Shown piece by piece: positions 27,439 to 36,536 of a stretch of 64,000 bases of DNA. The DNA is from VRUG01 sp965372745. Its GTDB lineage: Bacteria > Planctomycetota > Phycisphaerae > Sedimentisphaerales > Anaerobacaceae. Numbering within the stretch: the first letter of the stretch is position 1; every line of letters begins with the position of its first letter. The notes beneath the pieces are model-generated. The model made no database searches and was not told the origin of the DNA. It saw only the letters and a list, made by a program, of their open reading frames with translations. The position numbers were made by a program, and so were the translations under genes. The stretch covers positions 1-64,000 of the forward strand of contig CBDVDM010000005.1 in assembly GCA_965372745.1 (NCBI GenBank). Direction: 5' to 3'.

Positions 27439-30400
27439 ATGCAAACCCAAATGTCCTCGGAAAAACCATTAGCTGCTGTCAAAACTAAAATACTGTTATC
27501 GTTGTCGGCTGTGCTGCTTATTTTAATTTTGCTCATTTTTTTCCTTGTGCCAGCTTATATTTCCAGTCATGCCGGCCGAAAGGTGATTTTAAGTAAAATC
27601 AACAACTCCATCAACGGCCAGACAGATTTTGCAAGCCTTTCAATGGGCTGGTTCAAAGGCCTTAGGCTTAAAAGTATCAGCTACAACGACGATACAGGCC
27701 AAACTTTCGTTAAAATAAAACAGATAGACGCAAAGCCTCATTATTTTTCTATTTTGTTCGGCAATTTATCTTTCGGCAAAACTATTATAGATGAGCCTCA
27801 GGTGGAAATCAGACTCGAGCCCATGCCTGCCACTGAAAGAATAACCCATAATTCGAACAGTAAAGACATAACAAAACCTATCGGTCTGCCAATTTCAAGA
27901 ATCGACCTTGTTGTAAAAGACGGCAATTTAAAAGTTACTGACCCTCACGCCGGCATCGTTGAGTTTGCCGACATAAACTCAAAAGTAAATTTAAGGCCGC
28001 CGGGTGAGAAAACAGATTTCGATTTAAATACTGCCGTTGTCGCCGAAGGCAAACAATCAAAAATTCACGTAAGCGGCACCGGCTGGACATTAAAAGGCGT
28101 CAGCGGCTCTGTGCTGGTTGAAATCGAAGAGTTAGACCTTGCTTCGTTGGGGCCACTATTTTCCCTGGCAAAACTTGAGGTACAGACAAGCGGTAACATT
28201 TCTGCCAACATTAAAACAAAAATCAAAAACGGCCAGATTGAAGAATCTATCGGCAGCATTAAAGCAAAGAACATCGATATCACAGGCCCTGCCTTAAAGG
28301 GCGACCGGCTACAAACCAGTCGACTCGACCTCGATGTAAAAATGAAAACCACGAAAGAAACCATAAACATCGAGACCCTGAAAATTAACAGCGATATGGC
28401 AAATGCAGTGATAACCGGAATTGTCCCGAAAACTGCTGAATCTTTCGCTGACTTCCTCGAACCCGACTCAAGATATGATTTAAAAGCAACCTTCGACTGT
28501 AACGTCGCTGCCATTCTCTCTCAAATGCCACATACCTTTAAACTTAAAGAACAAATGACTATAACATCCGGAAAACTTGAGGGTCACATTGAAACCTTCA
28601 CTGAGGACAAACAAAGAAAAATTAAAGGATGGGCAAATCTCGACGGGCTGACCGGCAATATCAAAGAAAAACAAATTGCTCTGGCAAAACCAATACAGGC
28701 CAAGCTCCAGATTACATCAGACAAAAAAACGGTCAACTATGACCTGCTGGATATATCATCATCATTTTGCTCGTTTACTGCTTCAGGTACAAGCAATGCA
28801 CTTGAATATGAAGCAAGTGCTGATTTTGCAAAATTACAACAGGAACTGGGCCAGTTCGTCGATATGGGCCAATATTCCTTTGCAGGTCAGGCTGTTGAAA
28901 AAGGAGTTCTTTCCGGCAACAAAGATAAATTCTCTGCTGTAGGCTCTGCAAGCATTACTAACTTTCGGGTATCCAAACCCGGCGTCACTGCCTTCGAGCC
29001 GCAAACAGATATCGATTTTTCAGTAATAATCGAACCGCCGAAAGATATTATAACGGTAGAGCTTATGGACACCAGAACAAGTTTCGGCCGAGTTACCACC
29101 AAAGATGCTGTCATCCCTATTGGCAAAGAGACTGAAAAGTCACTCAAGCTTCCAATCTCTGTTAACGTTAGCCTGGAAAAGATAAAGCCTTTTGTTGTAA
29201 TGTTCGCCGGTCTGCCTCGAAAAACACAAATCGCCGGCAATGTCCAGTCTCAAATCCTGCTTACCTCCAGAAAAGATGCTTACTATATAAAAACAGATTC
29301 AACTGAAATTAAAAACCTCTCAATTAACACAACTGACCAGGAAAAACCTTTCACTCAGGACAATGTGTTTTTCACCTGCGAGGCCGAAGTTAATCCCGAA
29401 GATAAAACCTTCGATGTGACATGGGACCTGGCAAGTCCAAAGATAAAAATAAAAGGCGACCTTCGAAAGGATACCAAAAAAGACCAGACCAATTTGCAGG
29501 GAAAAGCTGATTGCCGATATGACTGGGCGGCTGTCAGTACAGTGGCTTCTGCATTCCTGCCCACCGGCTTTAACATCAGGGGGCAATCTCAAAATAAGTT
29601 CGATTTCAAAAGCAGCTATCCAACCAATCAGCCTGAAAAGCTCATGCAAAATCTCAGTACCGAAGCTACTCTCGGCTTTGACAGCGCCGAATATATGGGT
29701 TTAAATTTCGGTCCTACTAAACTGGATGTCCGGATCCAAAAGGGTATATTGGAGGTGGCACCATTTACAACCACAGCAAATAAAGGTACATTGAGTTTCG
29801 CCGGAAAAGCTGACTTCAATAAGACTCCAACACTTTTTGAAATTCCCGAACCAATTGAAATCGCAAATGGCATTCAAATCAATGATGAAACTACGAGAAA
29901 ACTTTTAATGTATGTCAATCCCGTTTTTGCTAATGCCGTTAATGTCAGCGGAGTTGCCAGCTTTAACTGTGAAAAACTTGCAATTCCCTTACGAAAAGCA
30001 ACTGAAAAAAACCTTACTGTTATTGGCACAATTGCCATTGATGATATTCAACTTCAATCTTCAGACCTGCTTGGCCAGATACTCGCTGCTTCCGGCTCAG
30101 GCAAATCCTCTCGCGGTATAACTATGCATCCTACAAGATTTGTTCTGGAAAACGGGTATCTGAGATATGACAATATGCAGATGGATGTTGACAGAAAACC
30201 AATAAACTTTAAAGGTGTTATAGGTCTGAATAAAAGTCTTAATATGACCGTCGTGCTCCCTTATACTTCCAGAGGAAAAACTATAACGGTTGACGAAGAA
30301 TACTCCGGGCAAAGATTAGCGATATCTCTTAGAGGAACACTCGATAAACCTGAGCTTGATGTTGGTAAGCTCATAGAAGACCAGTTGAGACAGCAAATAG

Positions 30401-30441
30401 AGGAAAAGCTCCGTGAGAAGCTCGGAGAATTGTTTAAGTAA
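27439..30441 (+). CDS. AsmA-family / DUF748-like envelope protein
   Basis: A 1000-residue protein with a single N-terminal membrane anchor (ILLSLSAVLLILILLIFFLV, about residues 20-40) and a long beta-rich periplasmic body made of repeated strands, as in AsmA/TamB-type bridge proteins (AYISSHAGRKVILSKINNSI; the C-terminal LDKPELDVGKLIEDQLRQ). Family members carry phospholipid between membranes or assist outer-membrane assembly; for a planctomycete this supports a diderm envelope. GGGGGAG lies 7 nt before ATG 27439; the TTG at 27424 overlaps that site and is rejected. It is followed by a YihY gene 57 bp later. Confidence 0.78.
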   Translation: MQTQMSSEKPLAAVKTKILLSLSAVLLILILLIFFLVPAYISSHAGRKVILSKINNSINGQTDFASLSMGWFKGLRLKSISYNDDTGQTFVKIKQIDAKPHYFSILFGNLSFGKTIIDEPQVEIRLEPMPATERITHNSNSKDITKPIGLPISRIDLVVKDGNLKVTDPHAGIVEFADINSKVNLRPPGEKTDFDLNTAVVAEGKQSKIHVSGTGWTLKGVSGSVLVEIEELDLASLGPLFSLAKLEVQTSGNISANIKTKIKNGQIEESIGSIKAKNIDITGPALKGDRLQTSRLDLDVKMKTTKETINIETLKINSDMANAVITGIVPKTAESFADFLEPDSRYDLKATFDCNVAAILSQMPHTFKLKEQMTITSGKLEGHIETFTEDKQRKIKGWANLDGLTGNIKEKQIALAKPIQAKLQITSDKKTVNYDLLDISSSFCSFTASGTSNALEYEASADFAKLQQELGQFVDMGQYSFAGQAVEKGVLSGNKDKFSAVGSASITNFRVSKPGVTAFEPQTDIDFSVIIEPPKDIITVELMDTRTSFGRVTTKDAVIPIGKETEKSLKLPISVNVSLEKIKPFVVMFAGLPRKTQIAGNVQSQILLTSRKDAYYIKTDSTEIKNLSINTTDQEKPFTQDNVFFTCEAEVNPEDKTFDVTWDLASPKIKIKGDLRKDTKKDQTNLQGKADCRYDWAAVSTVASAFLPTGFNIRGQSQNKFDFKSSYPTNQPEKLMQNLSTEATLGFDSAEYMGLNFGPTKLDVRIQKGILEVAPFTTTANKGTLSFAGKADFNKTPTLFEIPEPIEIANGIQINDETTRKLLMYVNPVFANAVNVSGVASFNCEKLAIPLRKATEKNLTVIGTIAIDDIQLQSSDLLGQILAASGSGKSSRGITMHPTRFVLENGYLRYDNMQMDVDRKPINFKGVIGLNKSLNMTVVLPYTSRGKTITVDEEYSGQRLAISLRGTLDKPELDVGKLIEDQLRQQIEEKLREKLGELFK

Positions 30442-30498
30442 TAGTCCGAATTGGTCGAAATTTTATTATTGGGCATACTTAAATTTAGAGGTGTGTAA

Positions 30499-31827
30499 AT
30501 GCTGACAAAACTTTTATCTACGCCGACCGCTCAGCTGGGAAAAGCCGGACGATTCGCCGTTTTTCAAATTAAGCTCTGGTCTCACTGTGCAAGACTGCTG
30601 AGAAAAAACAGGGCGGGCCAGCAGGCCGCTGCTCTTTCATATCATACCATCTTCGGAGCTGTTCCGCTGGCAATCGTGATGCTGTTAATCTTTCAGCTTT
30701 TTCCCGCTTATAAAAATGTCGGCGATAAAGTAAAGTTTTTTGTCTATGACCAGTTACATCTTTCAACAATTGAATTCACACCCGACGACGAAATGCCACA
30801 GGAAAAAGTGAAAATTACTGACAACATCGATAAAATAGTCGCAAAGTTCTTCACCGGCACAAACACAGGTGCCATCACTCTTTTCAGCGTTCTCATTGTC
30901 ATCTGGGCCGCACTTGCACTGCTTTCAACTATTGAAAGGGCTTTTAACCGCATCTGGCATGTCACAAGGGGCAGAAGTTTTATTCATCGAGTAATTAATT
31001 ACTGGGCGCTGTTGACTCTTGGTCCGCTGCTTCTCGGTGCCGGTATTTATATCAGCACCAAATACACAATGCTCGGCAGAGTCCAGCAAACTGTTCTGTC
31101 AACTATGACGCCCCAATTGTTGTCTTACATAATCGCAACAGTTACTTTTTTCCTTCTTTACTTTGTTCTGCCAAACACCAAGGTTCAGACAAAATCCGCC
31201 ATCTGGGGTGCTGCTGTTGCTGCATTGGTCTGGTCTCTCGCAAAAACCGGTTTCGGATATTATGTCACCGAGGTAAAACCGTATAGCACCGTCTATGGTG
31301 TTATGGCATTGGTACCAATTACCGTACTCTGGATTTATGCCACATGGCTTGTTGTTTTATTCGGCCTGCAACTCACCTTTACGACTCAACACTTAAGCTC
31401 CCTCGACGCTGCAGAAATAGCTACCGCTCAAAAAAATGAAGATTACTTTATTGCAAATGATACCACAGTTATAAACATTGTCCGGGAAATTGCCGCCGGC
31501 TTCGAGCAAAACAACGCCCCCGTCGAGGCCCAGGTCATCTCAAGTAAATTAAACATCCCTGCGGATTTCACTGAAAAAATTCTAAATCATCTTGTTGTCA
31601 GCGGAATTTTAATCAAGAGTTCAGATCCAAAAGTCGGTTTCATGCCGGCTCAGGACCCTGAAAATATTAAGCTCTCTCTTATCGACCAGGCTGTCGCTGC
31701 TGCAGGTTTTGCTCAATCGGCAATCGACCAGCCCGAATCCATTAAAAAAATAACGCAGGAAAAACAAGACACCCTCGCTCGGTACAATCTAAAACAGATA
31801 CTAAATCCCGGACAAGAGCAAAGCTGA
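30499..31827 (+). CDS. YihY/BrkB-family inner membrane protein
   Basis: A 442-residue protein with a YihY (formerly misnamed RNase BN) domain: LRKNRAGQQAAALSYHTIFG at the N-terminus, ALLSTIERAFNRIWHV, six or so transmembrane segments, and VYGVMALVPITVLWIYATWL. The last 130 residues form a soluble tail with a winged-helix-like pattern (AGFEQNNAPVEAQVISSKLN), as in long YihY proteins. Substrate unknown. It is convergent with the YjbQ gene, the stops being only 2 bp apart. Confidence 0.88.
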   Translation: MLTKLLSTPTAQLGKAGRFAVFQIKLWSHCARLLRKNRAGQQAAALSYHTIFGAVPLAIVMLLIFQLFPAYKNVGDKVKFFVYDQLHLSTIEFTPDDEMPQEKVKITDNIDKIVAKFFTGTNTGAITLFSVLIVIWAALALLSTIERAFNRIWHVTRGRSFIHRVINYWALLTLGPLLLGAGIYISTKYTMLGRVQQTVLSTMTPQLLSYIIATVTFFLLYFVLPNTKVQTKSAIWGAAVAALVWSLAKTGFGYYVTEVKPYSTVYGVMALVPITVLWIYATWLVVLFGLQLTFTTQHLSSLDAAEIATAQKNEDYFIANDTTVINIVREIAAGFEQNNAPVEAQVISSKLNIPADFTEKILNHLVVSGILIKSSDPKVGFMPAQDPENIKLSLIDQAVAAAGFAQSAIDQPESIKKITQEKQDTLARYNLKQILNPGQEQS

Positions 31828-31829
31828 TA

Positions 31830-32246
31830 TTATTCGCCGATGATTTTTACAAGTACTCGCTTTTTTCTTTTTCCATCGAATTCGCCGTAGAATATCTGTT
31901 CCCACGGCCCGAAATCCAGCTTACCTTTTGTAACGGCAACAACAACTTCTCTGCCCATTATAGTGCGTTTTAAATGAGCGTCTGCATTGTCTTCGAACCC
32001 ATTGTGCTTATATTGTGAATACGGTTTTTCCGGTGCCAGCTTTTCCAGCCATACTTCGAAGTCCTGATGCAGACCAGTTTCATTATCGTTAATAAAAACA
32101 CTTGCAGTAATATGCATTGCATTACACAGCACAAGACCTTCGGTAATGCCGCTTTCTTCAAGGCATCGCTGAACCTCAGGAGTAATATTAATTAACTGCC
32201 GCCGCTGAGTGGTATCGAACCAGAGTTCTTTTCTGTAGCTTTTCAT
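31830..32246 (-). CDS. YjbQ family protein (UPF0047)
   Basis: A 138-residue YjbQ protein: LVLCNAMHITASVFINDNE contains the conserved His, and DAHLKRTIMGREVVVAVTKG plus LDFGPWEQIFYGEFDGKR are family signatures. Homologs are often labelled secondary thiamine-phosphate synthase because one complements thiE weakly; the physiological role is unknown. It lies at the edge of the decayed accessory region. Confidence 0.9.
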   Translation of the reverse strand: MKSYRKELWFDTTQRRQLINITPEVQRCLEESGITEGLVLCNAMHITASVFINDNETGLHQDFEVWLEKLAPEKPYSQYKHNGFEDNADAHLKRTIMGREVVVAVTKGKLDFGPWEQIFYGEFDGKRKKRVLVKIIGE

Positions 32247-32286
32247 AATATCCTGACATTTTGCTCCGCAGATCTTCGATAGCCCA

Positions 32287-32560
32287 TTAAACGGTTATAG
32301 AACATAATTTTCTCCGTACGACATCCCACAGCAAAAAGTTGAAGTAGGCGTAGAGGCGCTGGGGGTGAAATTGGGTTTGATTGGGTTGCCGAGACGACGT
32401 CGGGCAATTAACGACGAATTGTGTTTTTGCTCGTGGTAATTGGGTTTGATTGGGTTTGTTTTTCTCATAAGTGCAAAGGTGTAAATTTTTGTAATCGGTT
32501 ATTGGGTAGGTGTTTAGGTTCATTTTAGCATTTAGCAAATTGGGTTTGTTTTTCATATTA
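32287..32560 (-). repeat. KPNQTQ-type low-complexity repeat
   Basis: On the minus strand the segment reads as short repeated peptides (MKNKPNLLNAKMNLN, EKNKPNQTQ, PNQTQFHPQ). At DNA level it is repeated AATTGGGTTTGATTGGGTT-like units (near 32368, 32440 and 32535). There is no ribosome binding site or domain; I treat it as a dispersed intergenic repeat, not a gene. The rest of 32560-33021 holds similar clutter (TCCCGATGTATCGGGA palindrome near 32764, a TCCGTAGCTTCAGCGAAGGA phrase near 32803) and no gene. Confidence 0.65.
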
Positions 32561-33021
32561 ATCGTGGTTTGTGGTTCATTGTTCGTTATTGATAAATGAT
32601 TATTGATTATTTTAACCCGTCAGTTAGATATGTATTGTACAACATTTAATGTTTGATGTAAAGTGTTTTTTTTAGCCATCCCGACCCTCCTACGGCGAGC
32701 GGGACTTCCGCTTCGCTCCAGCAGAGAACACAGAGATATAAAAATATAAATCCGTGTAAATCAGTCCCGATGTATCGGGAAAGAAGTTCCGCCGACCTGT
32801 CCTCCGTAGCTTCAGCGAAGGATGGAAGGCGGTTAATTTATATCGGTGATGGAAATTCTGGAGAAAATACGAAGCGATTCAACGGGAAAAATGTGAGGAA
32901 ATAACGCCCAGAAAGTCTGTAACCGTTCACGGTCAAAAGTTTGCTTCAGTCGTTTACAACTCCTTCGCAATGACAAAATGCTTAAGATACCGTATGGTCA
33001 ATTTATTGTCCATCCTATGAA

Positions 33022-33753
33022 CTATAAGTTTTCAGGTATAAACTTCTTACTGTTCCATCCAAATAAGATTATCTTTATAAAATTGTGTTTCATAGAATCA
33101 ATTTCAGCCTTCCTGAAATTTACGAAATCATTGCGGTCACTTTCAATAAAAAAAACAGTATCATCGAATGTTATAATAAGGATAGTCTCGTTTTTCCCAT
33201 ATGGTTGATTGGGGCCCATAGACTTTTTACACTTTTTATTAGCGCCTTCTTTAACAAGTTCTTTGGCTTTACAAATTGTTTCTTTATGACTTGGAGAATC
33301 ATCACTTGTAATTATGTCACTTGCTGATCGGTTTCGCTTTGTCTTATTTCCTTTGACGCCGTGAATGTTGTGCGCCCAAGGTGTACTTCCCTTCTCTATG
33401 AGAAGTTCTTTTTGAAGCCCCCATTTCCGTCCATCTATGGCATCGATAATTTCTACAAAAATTTCCTTGTTGTCATCGAAGATTATTCCATCATATTGCT
33501 CTGAACCACAACAAGGTTTAAACCTGACTTCTGGCTTATTGCCATAGTAGGTGTTTGCGTAATATGCAAAAGGTGCAAGTTCATGTTCGAATTTGTAGGG
33601 CAATCCTTTGGCAAGTTCACTATATGTTTCTGTTTTTGAATGCCCGCTCCATGCGCACAGTTCTTTTCTCTTATGCTCGACAAACTTAAGAAGGTCCTTA
33701 GCTGACCGTTTTTCCGTATATTCAATTTTTGTAAGAATGTCGTTGATATCCAT
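33022..33753 (-). CDS. Orphan hypothetical protein
   Basis: A 243-residue soluble protein I do not recognise. It is Lys/Asp/Asn-rich with two Cys (KPCCGSEQYDG). The segment YDGIIFDDNKEIFVEIIDAI followed by a helix (GRKWGLQKELLIEKG) is faintly like a PD-(D/E)xK nuclease core, but the usual lysine after the acidic residue is missing, so this is only a hint. It stands alone among repeats and remnants and is more AT-rich than its neighbours, suggesting acquisition by transfer. Confidence 0.55.
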   Translation of the reverse strand: MDINDILTKIEYTEKRSAKDLLKFVEHKRKELCAWSGHSKTETYSELAKGLPYKFEHELAPFAYYANTYYGNKPEVRFKPCCGSEQYDGIIFDDNKEIFVEIIDAIDGRKWGLQKELLIEKGSTPWAHNIHGVKGNKTKRNRSASDIITSDDSPSHKETICKAKELVKEGANKKCKKSMGPNQPYGKNETILIITFDDTVFFIESDRNDFVNFRKAEIDSMKHNFIKIILFGWNSKKFIPENL

Positions 33754-33865
33754 ATATCCTATTCACTTAATAAAACTGTATGTTTCTTTTTGTGCATAAT
33801 CAATAGGAAAAAAAGTGAATTGTTAGCGTTTTCTTCTCACCATCATCGCACCGAGGCCGACGGCC

Positions 33866-34372
33866 CTAATACGAAAGTCGCCGCTCCCACTTCTCTACTA
33901 TTTCTTGCGTTCGTATCTTGTGTCGGTGTAGCCTTAATTCTAAGGATTGTTTCTCCTTGCTCAATCTACCAGATTCAGATTCCAATTCCTTTTGTTCATT
34001 AAAATAGTCCATGACGACATTCATTTCTTCAACAGTTAAAGCAGCTCGTAATTTTTCGATAAACTCGTAGGTTTTAATTTGGTCATTACTCGGTGTAATA
34101 AAACGTATAAAATCTTCATAAAGTTTTATTTTCTCATCAGTATCGAGAACTTGCAGGAATGACATTTGCCGCAATACGAGGGACTCAAGTTTTGTATTGT
34201 AATCTGTTTTTCGCTGTTTATATTTCTCCCAGTCTTGGTCCCAAAGGCTCCCGTCAGCCTCCAATTGCGAAAAATCATACTTCATTTGTGCAACGCGAGG
34301 ACTGTCTGGCAGATTACACCCTACACATGCAACTATGAAAACGGCGAACAAAAGAATTGCTTGCTTTTTCAT
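33866..34372 (-). CDS. Putative lipoprotein, coiled-coil
   Basis: A 168-residue exported protein: KKQAILLFAVFIVACVGC is a lipoprotein signal with Cys at residue 19, followed by a helical, charged mature part (KLYEDFIRFITP, ELESESGRLSKEKQSLELRL) that probably forms coiled coil. ATG 34372 gives the normal lipoprotein N-terminus; the in-frame start at 34399 adds 9 residues. Function unknown. Confidence 0.6.
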   Translation of the reverse strand: MKKQAILLFAVFIVACVGCNLPDSPRVAQMKYDFSQLEADGSLWDQDWEKYKQRKTDYNTKLESLVLRQMSFLQVLDTDEKIKLYEDFIRFITPSNDQIKTYEFIEKLRAALTVEEMNVVMDYFNEQKELESESGRLSKEKQSLELRLHRHKIRTQEIVEKWERRLSY

Positions 34373-34400
34373 TATTGTCCTTTTCAGAAAAGTTATCACC

Positions 34401-34559
34401 TCACCATCTTAACGATTGCCTGCCGTAATTCAACCGATAAGTCGGCCAACGCTCGACCATTTCCGTATTGGAAAGTTCGCCTTCGCCGGCCTTGTTTACG
34501 GCGATGATGCGGTATTCAAGCTCTTTTCCCTTCGGCTGGTCAACTAATTGTGGCCTCTG
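34401..34559 (-). pseudogene. Remnant of a fibronectin type III domain gene
   Basis: Reading minus from 34559 gives PQLVDQPKGKELEYRIIAVN followed by KAGEGELSNT, the last strands of an FN3 domain, then a stop at 34401. An in-frame TGA lies just upstream and no start or remaining domain exists, so this is a truncated fragment of a larger secreted protein. Confidence 0.65.
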
Positions 34560-34575
34560 TCATAATATAAACCAT

Positions 34576-34681
34576 ATTCACCACGAAGGACGCGAAGTTC
34601 GCGAAGTTAAATCAAAGAATTCAATATTTCTTCGTGTTTTTCTCCACAGGATGCCTTACGGCAGTGCACTTCGTGGTGAAT
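34576..34681. repeat. Short element with 13-bp inverted ends
   Basis: ATTCACCACGAAG (34576-34588) and CTTCGTGGTGAAT (34669-34681) are perfect inverted repeats 80 bp apart; the inside holds further CGCGAAGTTCGCGAAG and TTCTTCGTG fragments. It has no coding potential and resembles a MITE-like or REP-like element. The remainder of 34560-34802 has no gene. Confidence 0.7.
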
Positions 34682-34802
34682 AAACCTTTATTGTCATAGA
34701 ATAAACCGCCTTAATGGAGAAGCTCTATTCTAACAAATTTTATTTCCTTTGCACAACTTCACTTGGGGAATCCGGGGTATCTTCTCTCCAATCCAAACAG
34801 AA

Positions 34803-35966
34803 CTACTTTTGCTCCAGTAGTTTTTTATAAACTGCTTCGATGGTATCTACCATAGTATCCGGTGCGAATTTCTCTTTTACAGATTCTCGTCCGTTTTTGC
34901 CGAGGTTCTCCCGCAACTCTTTATTTTCTATTAACTCCGCACTCGCATTTATCAGTTGCTCAACATTTTCAGGCTCAACAAGTCTACCGGTGTTTTCATT
35001 TATCACTTCTTTTGCGCCATCTATATCAAATGAAATCGCAGGTTTGGCACATAACATTGCCTGAGGCAGCGCCCTGGCCAATCCTTCGCGGAGCGAACAA
35101 TGGACGAGTATGTCGGAAGCGGCAATCGCCAGCGGTATCTCGTTTGGAGACATCAAGCCTGTAAACCTGAATTTATCTGCTAATCCCAGCTGCTTAACTT
35201 CACGCCTGTATCTGTCACTCAAATTACCATCGCCGACAAACAGCCAAATTACGTTTTCGAATCGTTTAGACAATTCTTTGGCAGATTCGATAATATAATC
35301 ATGGCCTTTAAGCATAAACAATCTTGCAATCGTTACAAGCACAACTGCATCGGTGCTTATGTTATGCCGTTGACGGAAATTTTTTATTTTCTCTTCGCTT
35401 ATAGGTGTTAAGAAACTTTCCTCTTCAATAGCTGAATAAGCGGTGCAAAATTGTGAGCGTTTACCGATACCGGCGACGAGGGCCTTGGCGGTCATGGCAT
35501 CGGCAACACTAATGAAAAAGTCCGTTTTTTTAGCAGTCACCTTCTCAATAGCAATATAGAATTTATTCAACCATTGACTCTGGTATGGATGAAAAGCCAG
35601 GCCATGGATTGTATGAACTATCTTCGGCCTGGGTTTTAGATTATACGCGGCGAATCGTCCCAGTACGCCTGCTTTTGCTGAATGGGTATGAACAATATCG
35701 GGTTTTAACTGCTTTAATAATCTTTTGATTTCAATATAGCTTTTCAAATCCTTTAGCGGGTTAATTGCCCGAATCATATTATCAACTACAATCGTTTTAT
35801 ACTTTTGTCCCTTAGTCTGATTGAAAAGCTCTCCTTCGGATCCGATTGCAGGCCCGGTTATCAGCGTAACATCGTGGCCTCTCTGGGCGAGTAATTTACA
35901 GGTAATTAACGTATTCTCCTGCGCACCGCCAAGTATTAGTCTTGTTATTATATGTACGATAATCAT
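34803..35966 (-). CDS. GT4-family glycosyltransferase
   Basis: A 387-residue GT-B fold glycosyltransferase. N-terminal domain: HIITRLILGGAQENTLITCK and DIVHTHSAKAGVLGRFAAY; C-terminal domain: VTIARLFMLKGHDYIIESA, LFVGDGNLSDRY and LREGLARALPQAMLCAKPAI, the nucleotide-sugar site. It likely adds a sugar to a surface polysaccharide or lipid; donor and acceptor cannot be read. Its ATG abuts the AT-rich inverted repeat at 35967. Confidence 0.9.
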   Translation of the reverse strand: MIIVHIITRLILGGAQENTLITCKLLAQRGHDVTLITGPAIGSEGELFNQTKGQKYKTIVVDNMIRAINPLKDLKSYIEIKRLLKQLKPDIVHTHSAKAGVLGRFAAYNLKPRPKIVHTIHGLAFHPYQSQWLNKFYIAIEKVTAKKTDFFISVADAMTAKALVAGIGKRSQFCTAYSAIEEESFLTPISEEKIKNFRQRHNISTDAVVLVTIARLFMLKGHDYIIESAKELSKRFENVIWLFVGDGNLSDRYRREVKQLGLADKFRFTGLMSPNEIPLAIAASDILVHCSLREGLARALPQAMLCAKPAISFDIDGAKEVINENTGRLVEPENVEQLINASAELIENKELRENLGKNGRESVKEKFAPDTMVDTIEAVYKKLLEQK

Positions 35967-36001
35967 AGAATATAGAACACAGAATTTAGAATACAGAATA
36001 T
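35967..36001 (+). repeat. Left AT-rich inverted repeat of four-helix insert
   Basis: AGAATATAGAACACAGAA followed by diverged TTAGAATACAGAATATAAA. Its complement-strand partner lies at 36498-36536, on the other side of the four-helix gene. Confidence 0.6.
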
Positions 36002-36018
36002 AAAAATTTCAATCCTTC

Positions 36019-36378
36019 TCATATTTCAGCCCTTACAGCTTTTGAATATGCCATTAACATCTTGCTGACCTCTTCTGTCAGTAGTGAATATCCCGTAACA
36101 TCGCCATATTTCAGGTCGTTCACAAGAATCAAATAATAACGACATTCTTCCAGCGAACTCTGTGCTATACCCAGGAAATATACCTTTTCCCGCTTACTCC
36201 TTTTTCTAAAACCCTCAGCTATATTAGCAGCGATTGAAACAGCAGCCCTTCTCAATTGCGAAGTCAGTCCGTACATCTCACTCTTTGGAAAATTTTCACT
36301 CAGGCGATACATCGACAGAACAAATTTATGCGCTTTTTGCCAGACAATTAAATCTGTAAAATTTTTTGCCTTCTCCAT
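36019..36378 (-). CDS. Four-helix bundle protein (23S rRNA intervening-sequence type)
   Basis: A 119-residue protein of the S23/IVP family: DLIVWQKAHKFVLSMYRLSE, YGLTSQLRRAAVSIAANIAE and FLGIAQSSLEECRYYLIL are the three family blocks. Such genes were first found inside intervening sequences of 23S rRNA, but many stand alone, as here. The biochemical role is unknown. It sits between truA and a glycosyltransferase gene and is flanked by inverted AT-rich repeats, consistent with a mobile or once-mobile cassette. Confidence 0.88.
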   Translation of the reverse strand: MEKAKNFTDLIVWQKAHKFVLSMYRLSENFPKSEMYGLTSQLRRAAVSIAANIAEGFRKRSKREKVYFLGIAQSSLEECRYYLILVNDLKYGDVTGYSLLTEEVSKMLMAYSKAVRAEI

Positions 36379-36497
36379 AATAAATCCTTATCACCAAGTA
36401 CATTCAAGATTTTCAAGAGCTTCTACTACTTCCGCTGTTTTTGCAAAAACTTTTGATTCTAAATTACTATCTGCCTTTCATATTCTGCCAGACAAAA

Positions 36498-36536
36498 TTC
36501 TTCTGATTTCTGTGTTCTGAGTTCTATATTCTGTTT
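36498..36536 (-). repeat. Right AT-rich inverted repeat of four-helix insert
   Basis: On the minus strand: CAGAATATAGAACTCAGAA then CACAGAAATCAGAAG, matching the left copy in inverted orientation. It begins directly after the truA stop codon. Confidence 0.6.

Noticed and set aside
32287..32556. 89-codon minus-strand open frame
   Set aside because: Its peptide is only repeated KPNQTQ-like units encoded by an intergenic DNA repeat.
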